From a virus, in IMG/VR virus record IMGVR_UViG_3300043219_000304, positions 1 through 21,156 of that record: a stretch of DNA of 21,156 bases; one strand, 5' to 3'. Numbering within the stretch: position 1 is the first letter of the stretch; each line of letters opens with the position of its first letter. Positions 12,527 through 19,407 of the stretch are shown piece after piece. The notes under the pieces are model-generated. The model saw only the letters and a program-made list of their open reading frames with translations, searched no databases and had not been told where the DNA came from. A program made the position numbers and the translations under genes.

Positions 12527-13101
12527 TTTGTCATCCTTATATCCATGTAGTCTACGTCAATCCTGTATCTCTCAGCTAGCCAATTCACATGAGAAGCAAT
12601 CCGATATGCAAACAGTTTATGAATGTGATCAGGATTATGCCCAATTCTATTCTGGTATACAGAAGAAATTAAAGCTTCTGTATCTATTACATACTTTGTG
12701 ATAAACTTCAAAGGGATTCCATTCATTTCTAGAAACTGTACATTATGAAGTCTATCCACTAACTTAATTGTGAGAGCATCATCAGACATTCTCATCATTT
12801 TATCATATAAATATTCCAGTTTGGTTATTCCTTTGGGAATGATGGAAGTAAGTTCATCAACTAAGTTTCCCACTTTACTTCCAAATTCTTTATGGATCAT
12901 TTCAGAAGTGATGTCAGTGTCTTCCACTACATCATGGAGCAATCCTGAAGCAACCAAGACGGGATCTTTCGTGAAATCTTCTAATATTCTAGCTACGAAT
13001 TTAGGATGAATAAAGTAAGGTAATTCCACCCATTTTCTTTCCTGTCCTTCGTGTGCTTCCTGAGCAAATGTGTATGCTCTATTTACCAAATTTTTTAACA
13101 T
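12523..13101 (-). CDS. HD-domain (p)ppGpp hydrolase-like protein (MESH1/SpoT HD type)
   Basis: The 192-residue protein matches the metal-dependent HD hydrolase domain of RelA/SpoT and animal MESH1 (about 180 residues). Visible motifs are AHEGQERKW at 16-24, PYFIHP with H32, LLHDVVEDTD with H56/D57 and E60/D61, and KLVDRLHN with D116 and N120. These give the four metal ligands and the ED catalytic pair. There is no synthetase domain, so it can only degrade. Likely substrates are the alarmones (p)ppGpp or the related pppApp; NADPH, used by some MESH1 proteins, is another possibility. ATG 13101 follows AGGAGG. Confidence 0.85.
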   Translation of the reverse strand: MLKNLVNRAYTFAQEAHEGQERKWVELPYFIHPKFVARILEDFTKDPVLVASGLLHDVVEDTDITSEMIHKEFGSKVGNLVDELTSIIPKGITKLEYLYDKMMRMSDDALTIKLVDRLHNVQFLEMNGIPLKFITKYVIDTEALISSVYQNRIGHNPDHIHKLFAYRIASHVNWLAERYRIDVDYMDIRMTK

Positions 13102-13135
13102 TAAATACCTCCTAGATAATCTCTATTCTCTTGTT

Positions 13136-13711
13136 TCAAAATTCCCTCACTATAATCTCATATATTTCTTTCCAGTTATCTACTCTCTGCATACCATTAA
13201 TTACCGCAGGATAATCCTTATTATGCCCCTGATTAAATAATATCCTTCTTCCATTAAACTCTTCCATATTTAATGGTCTATCGTCTACTATAAAATCCCC
13301 AGACACCAGACTTTTATTAGTTCCAAAGAAGAAGTTCCTACTATCCAAGAATGGAAAATGACGTTCAAGCCACTTAACTTTATATGGTGCAATATCCCAG
13401 TTCCCTGATATAGAGGATACTACGAATATTTCCACCATCTTTTCCAAATACCCAACAATTTCTATAGCATCATCCATTGGCAACATATTATCCCACAGAG
13501 TTGTTACTACTCCATATCTGTTTTCTTCTGGCTTCAAATAAGTGTAGATAGTATTCCCACATTTAGGTTTGGTGAACTTAGCTATATCCCAATCTGTGAT
13601 TATCTTAGTATCCAAGTTATCATCCCAGACATTGTTGTATACTGCTATCCATGGGGTAAGTAAATCTCCCAATGTATCATCGAGATCCAAGATCAATCTT
13701 TTTCTTTTCAT
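13136..13711 (-). CDS. 5'(3')-deoxyribonucleotidase, HAD superfamily (NT5C type)
   Basis: The 191-residue protein starts at ATG 13711 in an ATGA overlap with the macro-domain gene; a GTG three codons earlier is the alternative. HAD motifs: LDLDDTL with nucleophile D9 and D11, FVVSSIS near 96-102 (motif II), YKVKWLERHFPF near 110-121 (motif III lysine) and FIVDDRP near 140-146 (motif IV). The family dephosphorylates deoxynucleoside 5'-monophosphates. In a phage it may tune the dNMP pool, clear unwanted nucleotides, or supply nucleosides. It sits between the macro-domain gene and the HD hydrolase in a nucleotide-handling stretch. Confidence 0.83.
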   Translation of the reverse strand: MKRKRLILDLDDTLGDLLTPWIAVYNNVWDDNLDTKIITDWDIAKFTKPKCGNTIYTYLKPEENRYGVVTTLWDNMLPMDDAIEIVGYLEKMVEIFVVSSISGNWDIAPYKVKWLERHFPFLDSRNFFFGTNKSLVSGDFIVDDRPLNMEEFNGRRILFNQGHNKDYPAVINGMQRVDNWKEIYEIIVREF

Positions 13712-14172
13712 CCATCCCACTCCACTAATGTAATTTCAATATCAGGTGTTACCTCATTGATTATCTCTTTGATTTTATTCCAATTCCCACCGGCTAATCC
13801 AGCACCTATTTTAGGTATCCCAACTACGTCTCCTCTAAAGTCATAATTAATAGTGGTAAATACTTCTCGTATAGCCATATAGTCAACTGGCTTTTCACCT
13901 CTATAGTCATATTGTGTATAGGCATTGATTACTAGAAGATTCCCAACTGTCCCTAAATAATTAGTAAAAGCACAAGTATACGTCCCAAGTTTGTCTTTAT
14001 CTCCTTTTTTTGAGTCCTTATCAATCTGGTAAGCATCTGGAAAATTTCTCTTAATTCCAAAGGCAATTCCCTTGCCCATTGTGCAAAAGCAATTACTCCC
14101 ATGTACAATGATATCAAAATTTCCCTGTTTCGCCAATTTTATTAAATCACCCTTTATTACTTTAGTTATCAC
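13708..14172 (-). CDS. Macro-domain protein (Poa1p-like ADP-ribose phosphatase/hydrolase)
   Basis: The 154-residue protein is a stand-alone macro domain. Visible features are VIKGDLIKL at the N-terminus, VHGSNCFCTMGKGIAFGI at 23-40 with N27 and the diphosphate loop, and IPKIGAGLAGGNW at 119-131 (second loop). The HG-NCF-TMG-GIA pattern is that of the Poa1p branch, which hydrolyses ADP-ribose-1''-phosphate, a by-product of 2'-phosphotransferase tRNA splicing and repair. Other macro proteins strip ADP-ribose from proteins or DNA. The start is GTG 14172 behind GGAG with 6-base spacing, overlapping nothing upstream. Which ADP-ribose chemistry it performs is unknown. Confidence 0.86.
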   Translation of the reverse strand: MITKVIKGDLIKLAKQGNFDIIVHGSNCFCTMGKGIAFGIKRNFPDAYQIDKDSKKGDKDKLGTYTCAFTNYLGTVGNLLVINAYTQYDYRGEKPVDYMAIREVFTTINYDFRGDVVGIPKIGAGLAGGNWNKIKEIINEVTPDIEITLVEWDG

Positions 14173-14757
14173 TTAGTACTCCTTTCTTTTCCACTCTAGC
14201 ATTACAGCACTCACTACATGTCCTCTATGCCAATTTGTAACCCTTTCTCGATAATTGTTTCTATCTCTCGTAGATTCATTTCTGCCTTTCTGTTTAAAGT
14301 CGGCTACAAAGTAATCACCAACTTCCTGTGATTCAAATATATTTTTAGTTATATAAATGTACCTAGTTAGTATTTTATCTTTTATCTTTTGAGATGGGGA
14401 TGTGATAAATAAAATAAAATCCTCACCATCAAAATGCTTCACTACACAATATTCATAGTGATCAAAAACCTGTCTGCTACGTGTAACTATATTCCCATCG
14501 GAATCTGTAGTTACATAAAACTCAGTTCTGGTTACTGATTTTGAGTCTTCAATATAACCAACATGTTCTTCATCATATAATCGTTCTTTTATTGTCCCTT
14601 CTTTTATAGGAAGCTCAAAAAACCGAACAAACAGAAATGTTACCAAACTTATAACAGCTAATATACTGCATATAATGGCTATAGTTTTCCCATAGTTTCT
14701 AAAAAATCTTTTAATATCTTCTCCTGTAATTTCAATTTCAACTTCGTTTTTACTCAT
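14173..14757 (-). CDS. Unknown single-pass membrane protein
   Basis: This 194-residue protein has an acidic N-terminus (about 24 residues), one membrane segment at about 25-47 (TIAIICSILAVISLVTFLFV) and a 145-residue C-terminal domain that is rich in strands and ends in a basic tail (RDRNNYRERVTNWHRGH). No signal peptidase or lipobox motif. I do not recognise the domain. ATG 14757 follows GGAG; the stop abuts the macro-domain start. Confidence 0.7.
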   Translation of the reverse strand: MSKNEVEIEITGEDIKRFFRNYGKTIAIICSILAVISLVTFLFVRFFELPIKEGTIKERLYDEEHVGYIEDSKSVTRTEFYVTTDSDGNIVTRSRQVFDHYEYCVVKHFDGEDFILFITSPSQKIKDKILTRYIYITKNIFESQEVGDYFVADFKQKGRNESTRDRNNYRERVTNWHRGHVVSAVMLEWKRKEY

Positions 14758-14783
14758 TTTTTTACTCCTTGTGTTTAATACTG

Positions 14784-15167
14784 CTACAGTAATTTATACT
14801 CACTAGTCATATCCTTTACAAGAATACTTCTATAGGGACCAATGGCTATGCATGTCACAGTTGGTATTCCATGAAACTCTGTCTTGCCACAGTCAGTTAT
14901 GATGGCATATGGTATATCTAATCTCTTGGCTCTTTCTGCTAAAGAGTGGATATCAGACTCGGAATCACATCCCAATACTATTTTGGTAAAGATACCATTA
15001 ATCCACTCCTTCTGCTCAGGAGTGACTGATATTATTAAGCAGTCATCTTCTAGCCAATTACCCTGATCTAAAATTACCTTCATGGAAGCATGTGCTACCT
15101 GAGATGCTATTTTACCTTTTCTCATTTTAAGATCTTTTCTTACCACTATGGTCTGTTGTGTTAGCAT
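14784..15167 (-). CDS. pth2: Peptidyl-tRNA hydrolase 2 (Pth2 family)
   Basis: The 127-residue protein is a full-length Pth2. It has VVRKDLKMRKGKIASQVAHA at 8-27, including the conserved K18 of the active site, then VLGCDSESDIHSLAERAK near 64-81, IITDCGKTEF at 89-98 and TVTCIAIGP at 103-111. The family (Pth2/Bit1) is typical of archaea and eukaryotes and differs in fold from bacterial Pth. It cleaves the ester bond of peptidyl-tRNA released from stalled ribosomes, recycling tRNA. ATG 15167 overlaps the upstream gene by 7 bases, with GGAGTG as ribosome binding site. In this phage it could rescue tRNA when host translation is under attack. Confidence 0.92.
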   Translation of the reverse strand: MLTQQTIVVRKDLKMRKGKIASQVAHASMKVILDQGNWLEDDCLIISVTPEQKEWINGIFTKIVLGCDSESDIHSLAERAKRLDIPYAIITDCGKTEFHGIPTVTCIAIGPYRSILVKDMTSEYKLL

Positions 15168-15397
15168 TTATTCACTCCAATACTAAATATTTTCCCATCT
15201 TTTGGCAAGCCCAATTCCTCCCGTGAGTAACGTGTATTGAAATACGCTGTCACTTCACTAGGATTATCTGGATTACCATAAACAGGGTGATTGTATCTTG
15301 CCTCCGCAGGAAATCCTGCTTTACATAAGGAGCAGTCTATTTCTTCATTATTTATTTTTAGTTTTTTAATCCAAGGTATTTTATAATCATATTCCAT
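15161..15397 (-). CDS. Unknown 78-residue protein with CxxC motif
   Basis: Not recognised. ATG 15397 follows AGGAG. The N-terminal region has a CSLC motif at 22-25 with nearby GFPAEARYNHPVYG, which could form part of a metal site. The C-terminus ends in NKC. It overlaps the Pth2 start by 7 bases and follows the 123-residue gene by 8 bases, so these three form the head of the operon. Confidence 0.65.
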   Translation of the reverse strand: MEYDYKIPWIKKLKINNEEIDCSLCKAGFPAEARYNHPVYGNPDNPSEVTAYFNTRYSREELGLPKDGKIFSIGVNKC

Positions 15398-15405
15398 TTT
15401 GGCTC

Positions 15406-15777
15406 CTAATCTAATATTCCATTTTTGATTTCTGTATACACTTCCAGATCGTTCTTTTTGGCTAGGCTTTCCATATATATTTTAGCCTTATCCTTATGCT
15501 CATATTGCCAGTATTTTTCAGTGGCTAGATCAAATACAGAACTTAGAAACTGTGGTCTAATTGTGATGCAAGTAAGTCTAAGTTGTCCTGCAAAATGCAG
15601 AATTACCCAATTTCTTCTTGGCTTTAACTTGTCAATCCTATTGAAAATGTTAGAAAGTTGAGAAAAGATAAACTTGGTGAGACATTTCCCAACATCAGTA
15701 TTTCCTTTCTTGATTTGGTCTTTTTTGTAAAATTCATATTGCTTCATCACTTTAGGCGTGCTCCATTCTGTTCCCAT
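15406..15777 (-). CDS. Unknown 123-residue basic protein, first gene of operon
   Basis: Not recognised. ATG 15777 is chosen because TGAGGAG precedes it by 6 bases and it lies about 24 bases after the predicted transcription start; a longer start at 15840 would run through the promoter. The protein is basic, starting MGTEWSTPKVMKQYEFY, with a central KPRRNWVILHFAGQLR segment and a helical C-terminus. No signal peptide or known motif. Confidence 0.68.
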   Translation of the reverse strand: MGTEWSTPKVMKQYEFYKKDQIKKGNTDVGKCLTKFIFSQLSNIFNRIDKLKPRRNWVILHFAGQLRLTCITIRPQFLSSVFDLATEKYWQYEHKDKAKIYMESLAKKNDLEVYTEIKNGILD

Positions 15778-15807
15778 AAAAAACTCCTCATACCATACTT
15801 TATTAGA

Positions 15808-15836
15808 AGCATAGCACAAGGAGTATCTTTTGTCAA
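15808..15836 (-). promoter_or_regulatory. Sigma70-type promoter for the Pth2/macro/HD operon
   Basis: On the minus strand TTGACA (15836-15831), a 17-base spacer and TATGCT (15813-15808). It lies about 30 bases upstream of ATG 15777 and immediately after the TAA at 15843-15841 of a start-less open stretch. It matches the -35 consensus 6/6 and the -10 consensus 4/6. Confidence 0.82.
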
Positions 15837-15840
15837 GCAC

Positions 15841-15973
15841 TTAATTAAATGTTTCAAAGAAAAGTTTCTTGAATGTAGAAAAGTTGGAGGCTTTGAATTT
15901 CAGATTAACTACCACACTTAATTCCTCATCACCAACACACTTCTCCTATTTTTGCTAATAACATGCAAGTATA
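15841..15973 (-). other. Intergenic stretch with a coding-like remnant
   Basis: The 133 bases between the polymerase stop and the next promoter contain an AGGAG (minus strand, near 15952) and a minus-strand frame open from about 15944 to TAA 15843-15841. It reads GDEELSVVVNLKFKASNF and onward, about 34 codons, but has no good start codon. It may be the remnant of a small gene. No terminator hairpin is visible. Confidence 0.35.
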
Positions 15974-18769
15974 TTATGCACTTTCTTCATAGTCCCATTC
16001 ATATCCGTAACTCCTTATCAATTCTGCCTCTTTCTTTTCATCATCCCAATCTTTATCAGCATAAATATGATCATACCAATTCCCATTATCATAGTATTCT
16101 ACATCCGCTTTCATGGTATGTATAACCCATCTGTGTTTCTTCATTAGATATGTAGTCATATAATAAACAACTTTCTCACGCAAACCCTTCCCTATCCATT
16201 CAGATAGATCTTCTGGTGTATCAAAGTATATAGCATCATGAATCTGGGCTACTATTTTTGTCTTTAACTTGTTTTTATCTATATATTCTTGTATTTTAGT
16301 TTGTGCCTGAAGAATAAGATGAAAAGCAGGTCCTTGTATCACGTAATTGTTACACTGATTTCTATTCATAACTGTAGTTGAATAGAAGCCTGTTGCTAAT
16401 TTTGTTCTCATATTTTTTACATAATTTTTCCAGTTATCTTTTCTCCATTGTCCAAACTCTCCATAATTATCCTCCCAGTACCAATCACACACAGTTTTTA
16501 TATGCTCTGTAAATTTCTTTTCTGTATCTATTTTAGACTCTTTGAAATATTGTTTGTGGTATTCCTGTAGATGTTTATTGTACACTGTTGGACCTATACT
16601 GAGATATATATCTCCAAATTGTAATGAAAAGGACATACCATTTTTACCTATATACCTAAGATCTTTCCACATATGAGCTTCCGTGTCATTTTTAGCATCA
16701 TAATTTCCCATTTCTTTTTTAATCTCTATCATGTCTTTAGATACTTGAGACAATTCCCCCATAAACAATTTTTCAGCTAAGCCAAGATGCATATCTAATC
16801 CTTCCTCTAATTGTTTGAGCATGGTTTTATCATGATGTACAGAACACCCTACACCCACTTCTAAACTACTTGCATCTGCTCCTATGATTCTGTTTCCTTC
16901 TGAAGACATTAAGAAAGACTTTGACATCTCTGCTGCAAATGGATCATGTTGACTTTGATTCTGCCAGTTTGGATTTTGAGAAGATCCTCTATAACTTTTT
17001 GGTATATTCAAAGAGAACATAGGGTATATGTGCCCTTCTACCATTTCTCTTCTAACACCTTTCAAATCTTGTGTTAATTTTATCAATTTAGCAAGCTCCA
17101 AGTACATTTTCAAAAACTCAGATAACGGAGCTATGTCTTTTAGCTCTTTAGCTTCTGTTGAATATTGATCCCCTCCTGTTTTTTTTGTTTTAGGTAATCT
17201 CAAAATATTAAAAAGAAAATCCGACAATTGTTTGCCAGAACTATAGTTGAACTCTGTATCTCTATTCTCATACCACTTATCAATTTCTGGACAATTTTTA
17301 ATATTGTATTGCAATTTGACTATTTTCTTTTCTAATATCATTTCATTTTTTATCAATCTTTCTTCATCTATTCTAAACCCATTCTCCATCATTCTACAAA
17401 AAGATAACATACCATCATGAAATAAGTGAAAACCCTTCATCAAATGTGGATCACCTTCTATTTGTGGCCTCTGCCATTCATAAAGATGATATGTAAAATG
17501 GCTATCTTTTGCACAATATAAACACATATCCTTTAAATCCATAAGATGCATTGTATTGAAGCCATTTGCACCATATAATGCTTTCTCTTCTTTTGTAGAT
17601 TTAATATAACTATCTGCCATACTATCATATCCTAGAATTCCAAATCTCATATATGTCTGTACTTTTAAACCTGTGATATTAGATCTATTATCCAAAATGT
17701 GAGAAACTAGCATTGTGTCCCATACAAAGTTTTCAGATCTGTATCCAAATATGGAAATACTAGCTTGATACTCATATGCCATATTGTGTGATATTTTTCC
17801 AACCCTATTAGATTGAAGCAATCTCTTTAGATTATCCATAAATGGTTTGTTGTCATAGAATATAGGAAAACCATAAGATACAATACCATTACTAAAGGAC
17901 ACACAATATATTTTATGTCCTTTTTTTTGTAATTTTATACCACTTGCCTCATAGTCAAAAGATACTAAACTTTCCTTTTGCATACATTTCAGAACATGAG
18001 TAGCATCCTCCTCATGCATTACGGTACAACACTCTGACTCATATGTATCTTTTCTAAATTCTTTTTTTGATAATATATTTTTTAAATATTTTATAAAGAA
18101 TTTTTCCTTTAATATAAAATCATCATACTCACATAATTTTTCATTCTTCCATAAAACAATTTTATCATCAGAACTTTTCCATTTCCCCCATTTTTTCAAG
18201 GAGTCTCTTCTTTTTTTAAGAGGCTGGAGTACAAAATTAATGTCATAATTTGGCATAACTAGCTTATGCAATTCTTGATCTGGTATTATAGTTCCATAGA
18301 ACTTTTCTGTAGGTTTAAGGCTCATCCTTCCATTACATCTATCCCCTAAAAGAATCTCTAAAGGAAGTTCTCCTAGTGTTATTATTTTTTTAGGATTTAA
18401 TTGCTTGATTGTTTTATGCAATTTGTATTTGCAACTATTTATAATCTGAGTACTAGGTCCTCCCCAGTCCTCAGAAAAACATCTCACAGAAGGCACATAC
18501 CAGCAATCTCTTTCTAAGTCAATATTAATTTTCTGTAAAGCATGTTTTAAATATTTCCCTTGTATATTACTTAAAAGTTTTCCAGATTGGTCTTCCCTTT
18601 CACTTGGAGGTGCTCCCACAATTAAGATGGATTTATCTCCGTTACCTACCACTCCTAGTTTTGGATTTTGGCAGTCCATATAAGCTTTACAACTTTCACA
18701 GCCTCCAATTTTCTTTTTATTAACTTTCTTTCTAACTATTTCTTTTTCTATTTCAAAGAATCCTCGCAT
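15974..18769 (-). CDS. polA: Uracil-DNA-glycosylase-like domain fused to family A DNA polymerase
   Basis: The 931-residue protein has three parts. Residues 20-190 resemble family 4 uracil-DNA glycosylase: GAPPSEREDQSGKLL at 52-66 and Cys at 24, 27, 97 and 113 in the CxxC...Cx15C spacing of its Fe-S cluster; the usual C-terminal HPS motif is replaced (MPNYDINF). Residues 265-430 are a DnaQ-type 3'-5' exonuclease: FDYEASG (D272, E274), SHNMAYEY (Exo II Asp replaced by Glu) and CAKDSHFTYHLY. Residues 450-900 are the polymerase: SSQNPNWQN near 596-604, motif A GADASSLEVG with D631, motif B around R705/K709 to FG718-719, and motif C QIHDAIYFD with D845. Bacillus phage SPO1 polymerase also carries such an N-terminal domain. 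ATG 18769 overlaps the upstream stop (TAATG). Confidence 0.92.
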   Translation of the reverse strand: MRGFFEIEKEIVRKKVNKKKIGGCESCKAYMDCQNPKLGVVGNGDKSILIVGAPPSEREDQSGKLLSNIQGKYLKHALQKINIDLERDCWYVPSVRCFSEDWGGPSTQIINSCKYKLHKTIKQLNPKKIITLGELPLEILLGDRCNGRMSLKPTEKFYGTIIPDQELHKLVMPNYDINFVLQPLKKRRDSLKKWGKWKSSDDKIVLWKNEKLCEYDDFILKEKFFIKYLKNILSKKEFRKDTYESECCTVMHEEDATHVLKCMQKESLVSFDYEASGIKLQKKGHKIYCVSFSNGIVSYGFPIFYDNKPFMDNLKRLLQSNRVGKISHNMAYEYQASISIFGYRSENFVWDTMLVSHILDNRSNITGLKVQTYMRFGILGYDSMADSYIKSTKEEKALYGANGFNTMHLMDLKDMCLYCAKDSHFTYHLYEWQRPQIEGDPHLMKGFHLFHDGMLSFCRMMENGFRIDEERLIKNEMILEKKIVKLQYNIKNCPEIDKWYENRDTEFNYSSGKQLSDFLFNILRLPKTKKTGGDQYSTEAKELKDIAPLSEFLKMYLELAKLIKLTQDLKGVRREMVEGHIYPMFSLNIPKSYRGSSQNPNWQNQSQHDPFAAEMSKSFLMSSEGNRIIGADASSLEVGVGCSVHHDKTMLKQLEEGLDMHLGLAEKLFMGELSQVSKDMIEIKKEMGNYDAKNDTEAHMWKDLRYIGKNGMSFSLQFGDIYLSIGPTVYNKHLQEYHKQYFKESKIDTEKKFTEHIKTVCDWYWEDNYGEFGQWRKDNWKNYVKNMRTKLATGFYSTTVMNRNQCNNYVIQGPAFHLILQAQTKIQEYIDKNKLKTKIVAQIHDAIYFDTPEDLSEWIGKGLREKVVYYMTTYLMKKHRWVIHTMKADVEYYDNGNWYDHIYADKDWDDEKKEAELIRSYGYEWDYEESA

Positions 18770-18927
18770 TAATACCCCACTTTATTCAGTGCCTCTGTAG
18801 CTATGTTATACACTTCGTCTTTTTCATGCTCAGGGATAAGCTTATTCCTTCTAATCTTTCGTATTTCCATAAGAGCCGTTCGTAAACATGTCACTTTTTC
18901 TTTTTCAAAAAGCATTTCTAATCCCAT
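18769..18927 (-). CDS. Unknown 52-residue helical protein
   Basis: Not recognised. ATG 18927 follows GGAGGAATAA directly after the nuclease stop, and TAA 18771-18769 overlaps the polymerase ATG. The product is a charged, mostly helical peptide (MGLEMLFEKEKVTCLRTALM, then a basic IRKIRRNK turn and an acidic second helix). The coupling on both sides makes it a real gene; it could be a small partner of the polymerase. Confidence 0.7.
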   Translation of the reverse strand: MGLEMLFEKEKVTCLRTALMEIRKIRRNKLIPEHEKDEVYNIATEALNKVGY

Positions 18928-19407
18928 TTATTCCTCCCTCATTTCATCCCAACTATCCTGTCCCTTCTTATGTCTCATATTCAAATATCTATGCATTATC
19001 TTAGTATTAATAAACTTAAGATTCTGTGTAGTCAATGGTTCTTTCCATAAAACAGGGGCATTTTTAACAGTAGTAAGACCGTATTTATTACATGTGATCA
19101 ATCCTGCATACTCTGGGACATCTTCTACAGAAATATCAAATCCATAACACACATAGTAAAAGTGCTTTGGCTTTATACTCATTTTATCACTGCGGTCAAG
19201 AAATAATTGATGCCTTTTCTTTTTGAAATCTGCCTTAAAATCTGCCTTGCTACATTTTATTTCATAAAAATATGCCCTATTAGTAGATGTAAGATAAAGG
19301 GCATCAACTTCCGACCCACCATGTTCATCTGTATGTACATTTGGAATGACTGTCTTAAAATTATGATGACAATACAGCATGTACTGTATTGCACTTTCCT
19401 TATTCAT
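18928..19407 (-). CDS. MmcB-like PD-(D/E)XK nuclease
   Basis: The 159-residue protein has the core of the PD-(D/E)XK fold: EVDALYL with D35 at 33-39, then AYFYEIKCSKADFKADFKKK at 45-64 with the ExK pair E49/K51, followed by HQLFLDRSDKMS and KPKHFYYVCYG (strand). The EIKxSxxDFxxD pattern resembles the MmcB DNA-repair family and related Vsr/HJC-like nucleases. It would cut or resolve damaged DNA during phage replication. ATG 19407 overlaps the ligase stop as ATGA. The C-terminal 60 residues (KEPLTTQNLKFINTKIM) are not assigned. Confidence 0.78.
   Translation of the reverse strand: MNKESAIQYMLYCHHNFKTVIPNVHTDEHGGSEVDALYLTSTNRAYFYEIKCSKADFKADFKKKRHQLFLDRSDKMSIKPKHFYYVCYGFDISVEDVPEYAGLITCNKYGLTTVKNAPVLWKEPLTTQNLKFINTKIMHRYLNMRHKKGQDSWDEMREE

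Noticed and set aside
14762-14783. Hairpin TACTG-TAG-CAGTA after the Pth2 stop
   Set aside because: Only 5 bp and no T-tract follows, so it is not credible as a terminator.
8467-15610. Similar short LAGQS / FAGQL segments in Thg1 and in the 123-residue gene at 15406-15777
   Set aside because: The shared stretch is only a few residues, without matching flanks, so it is not evidence of common origin.
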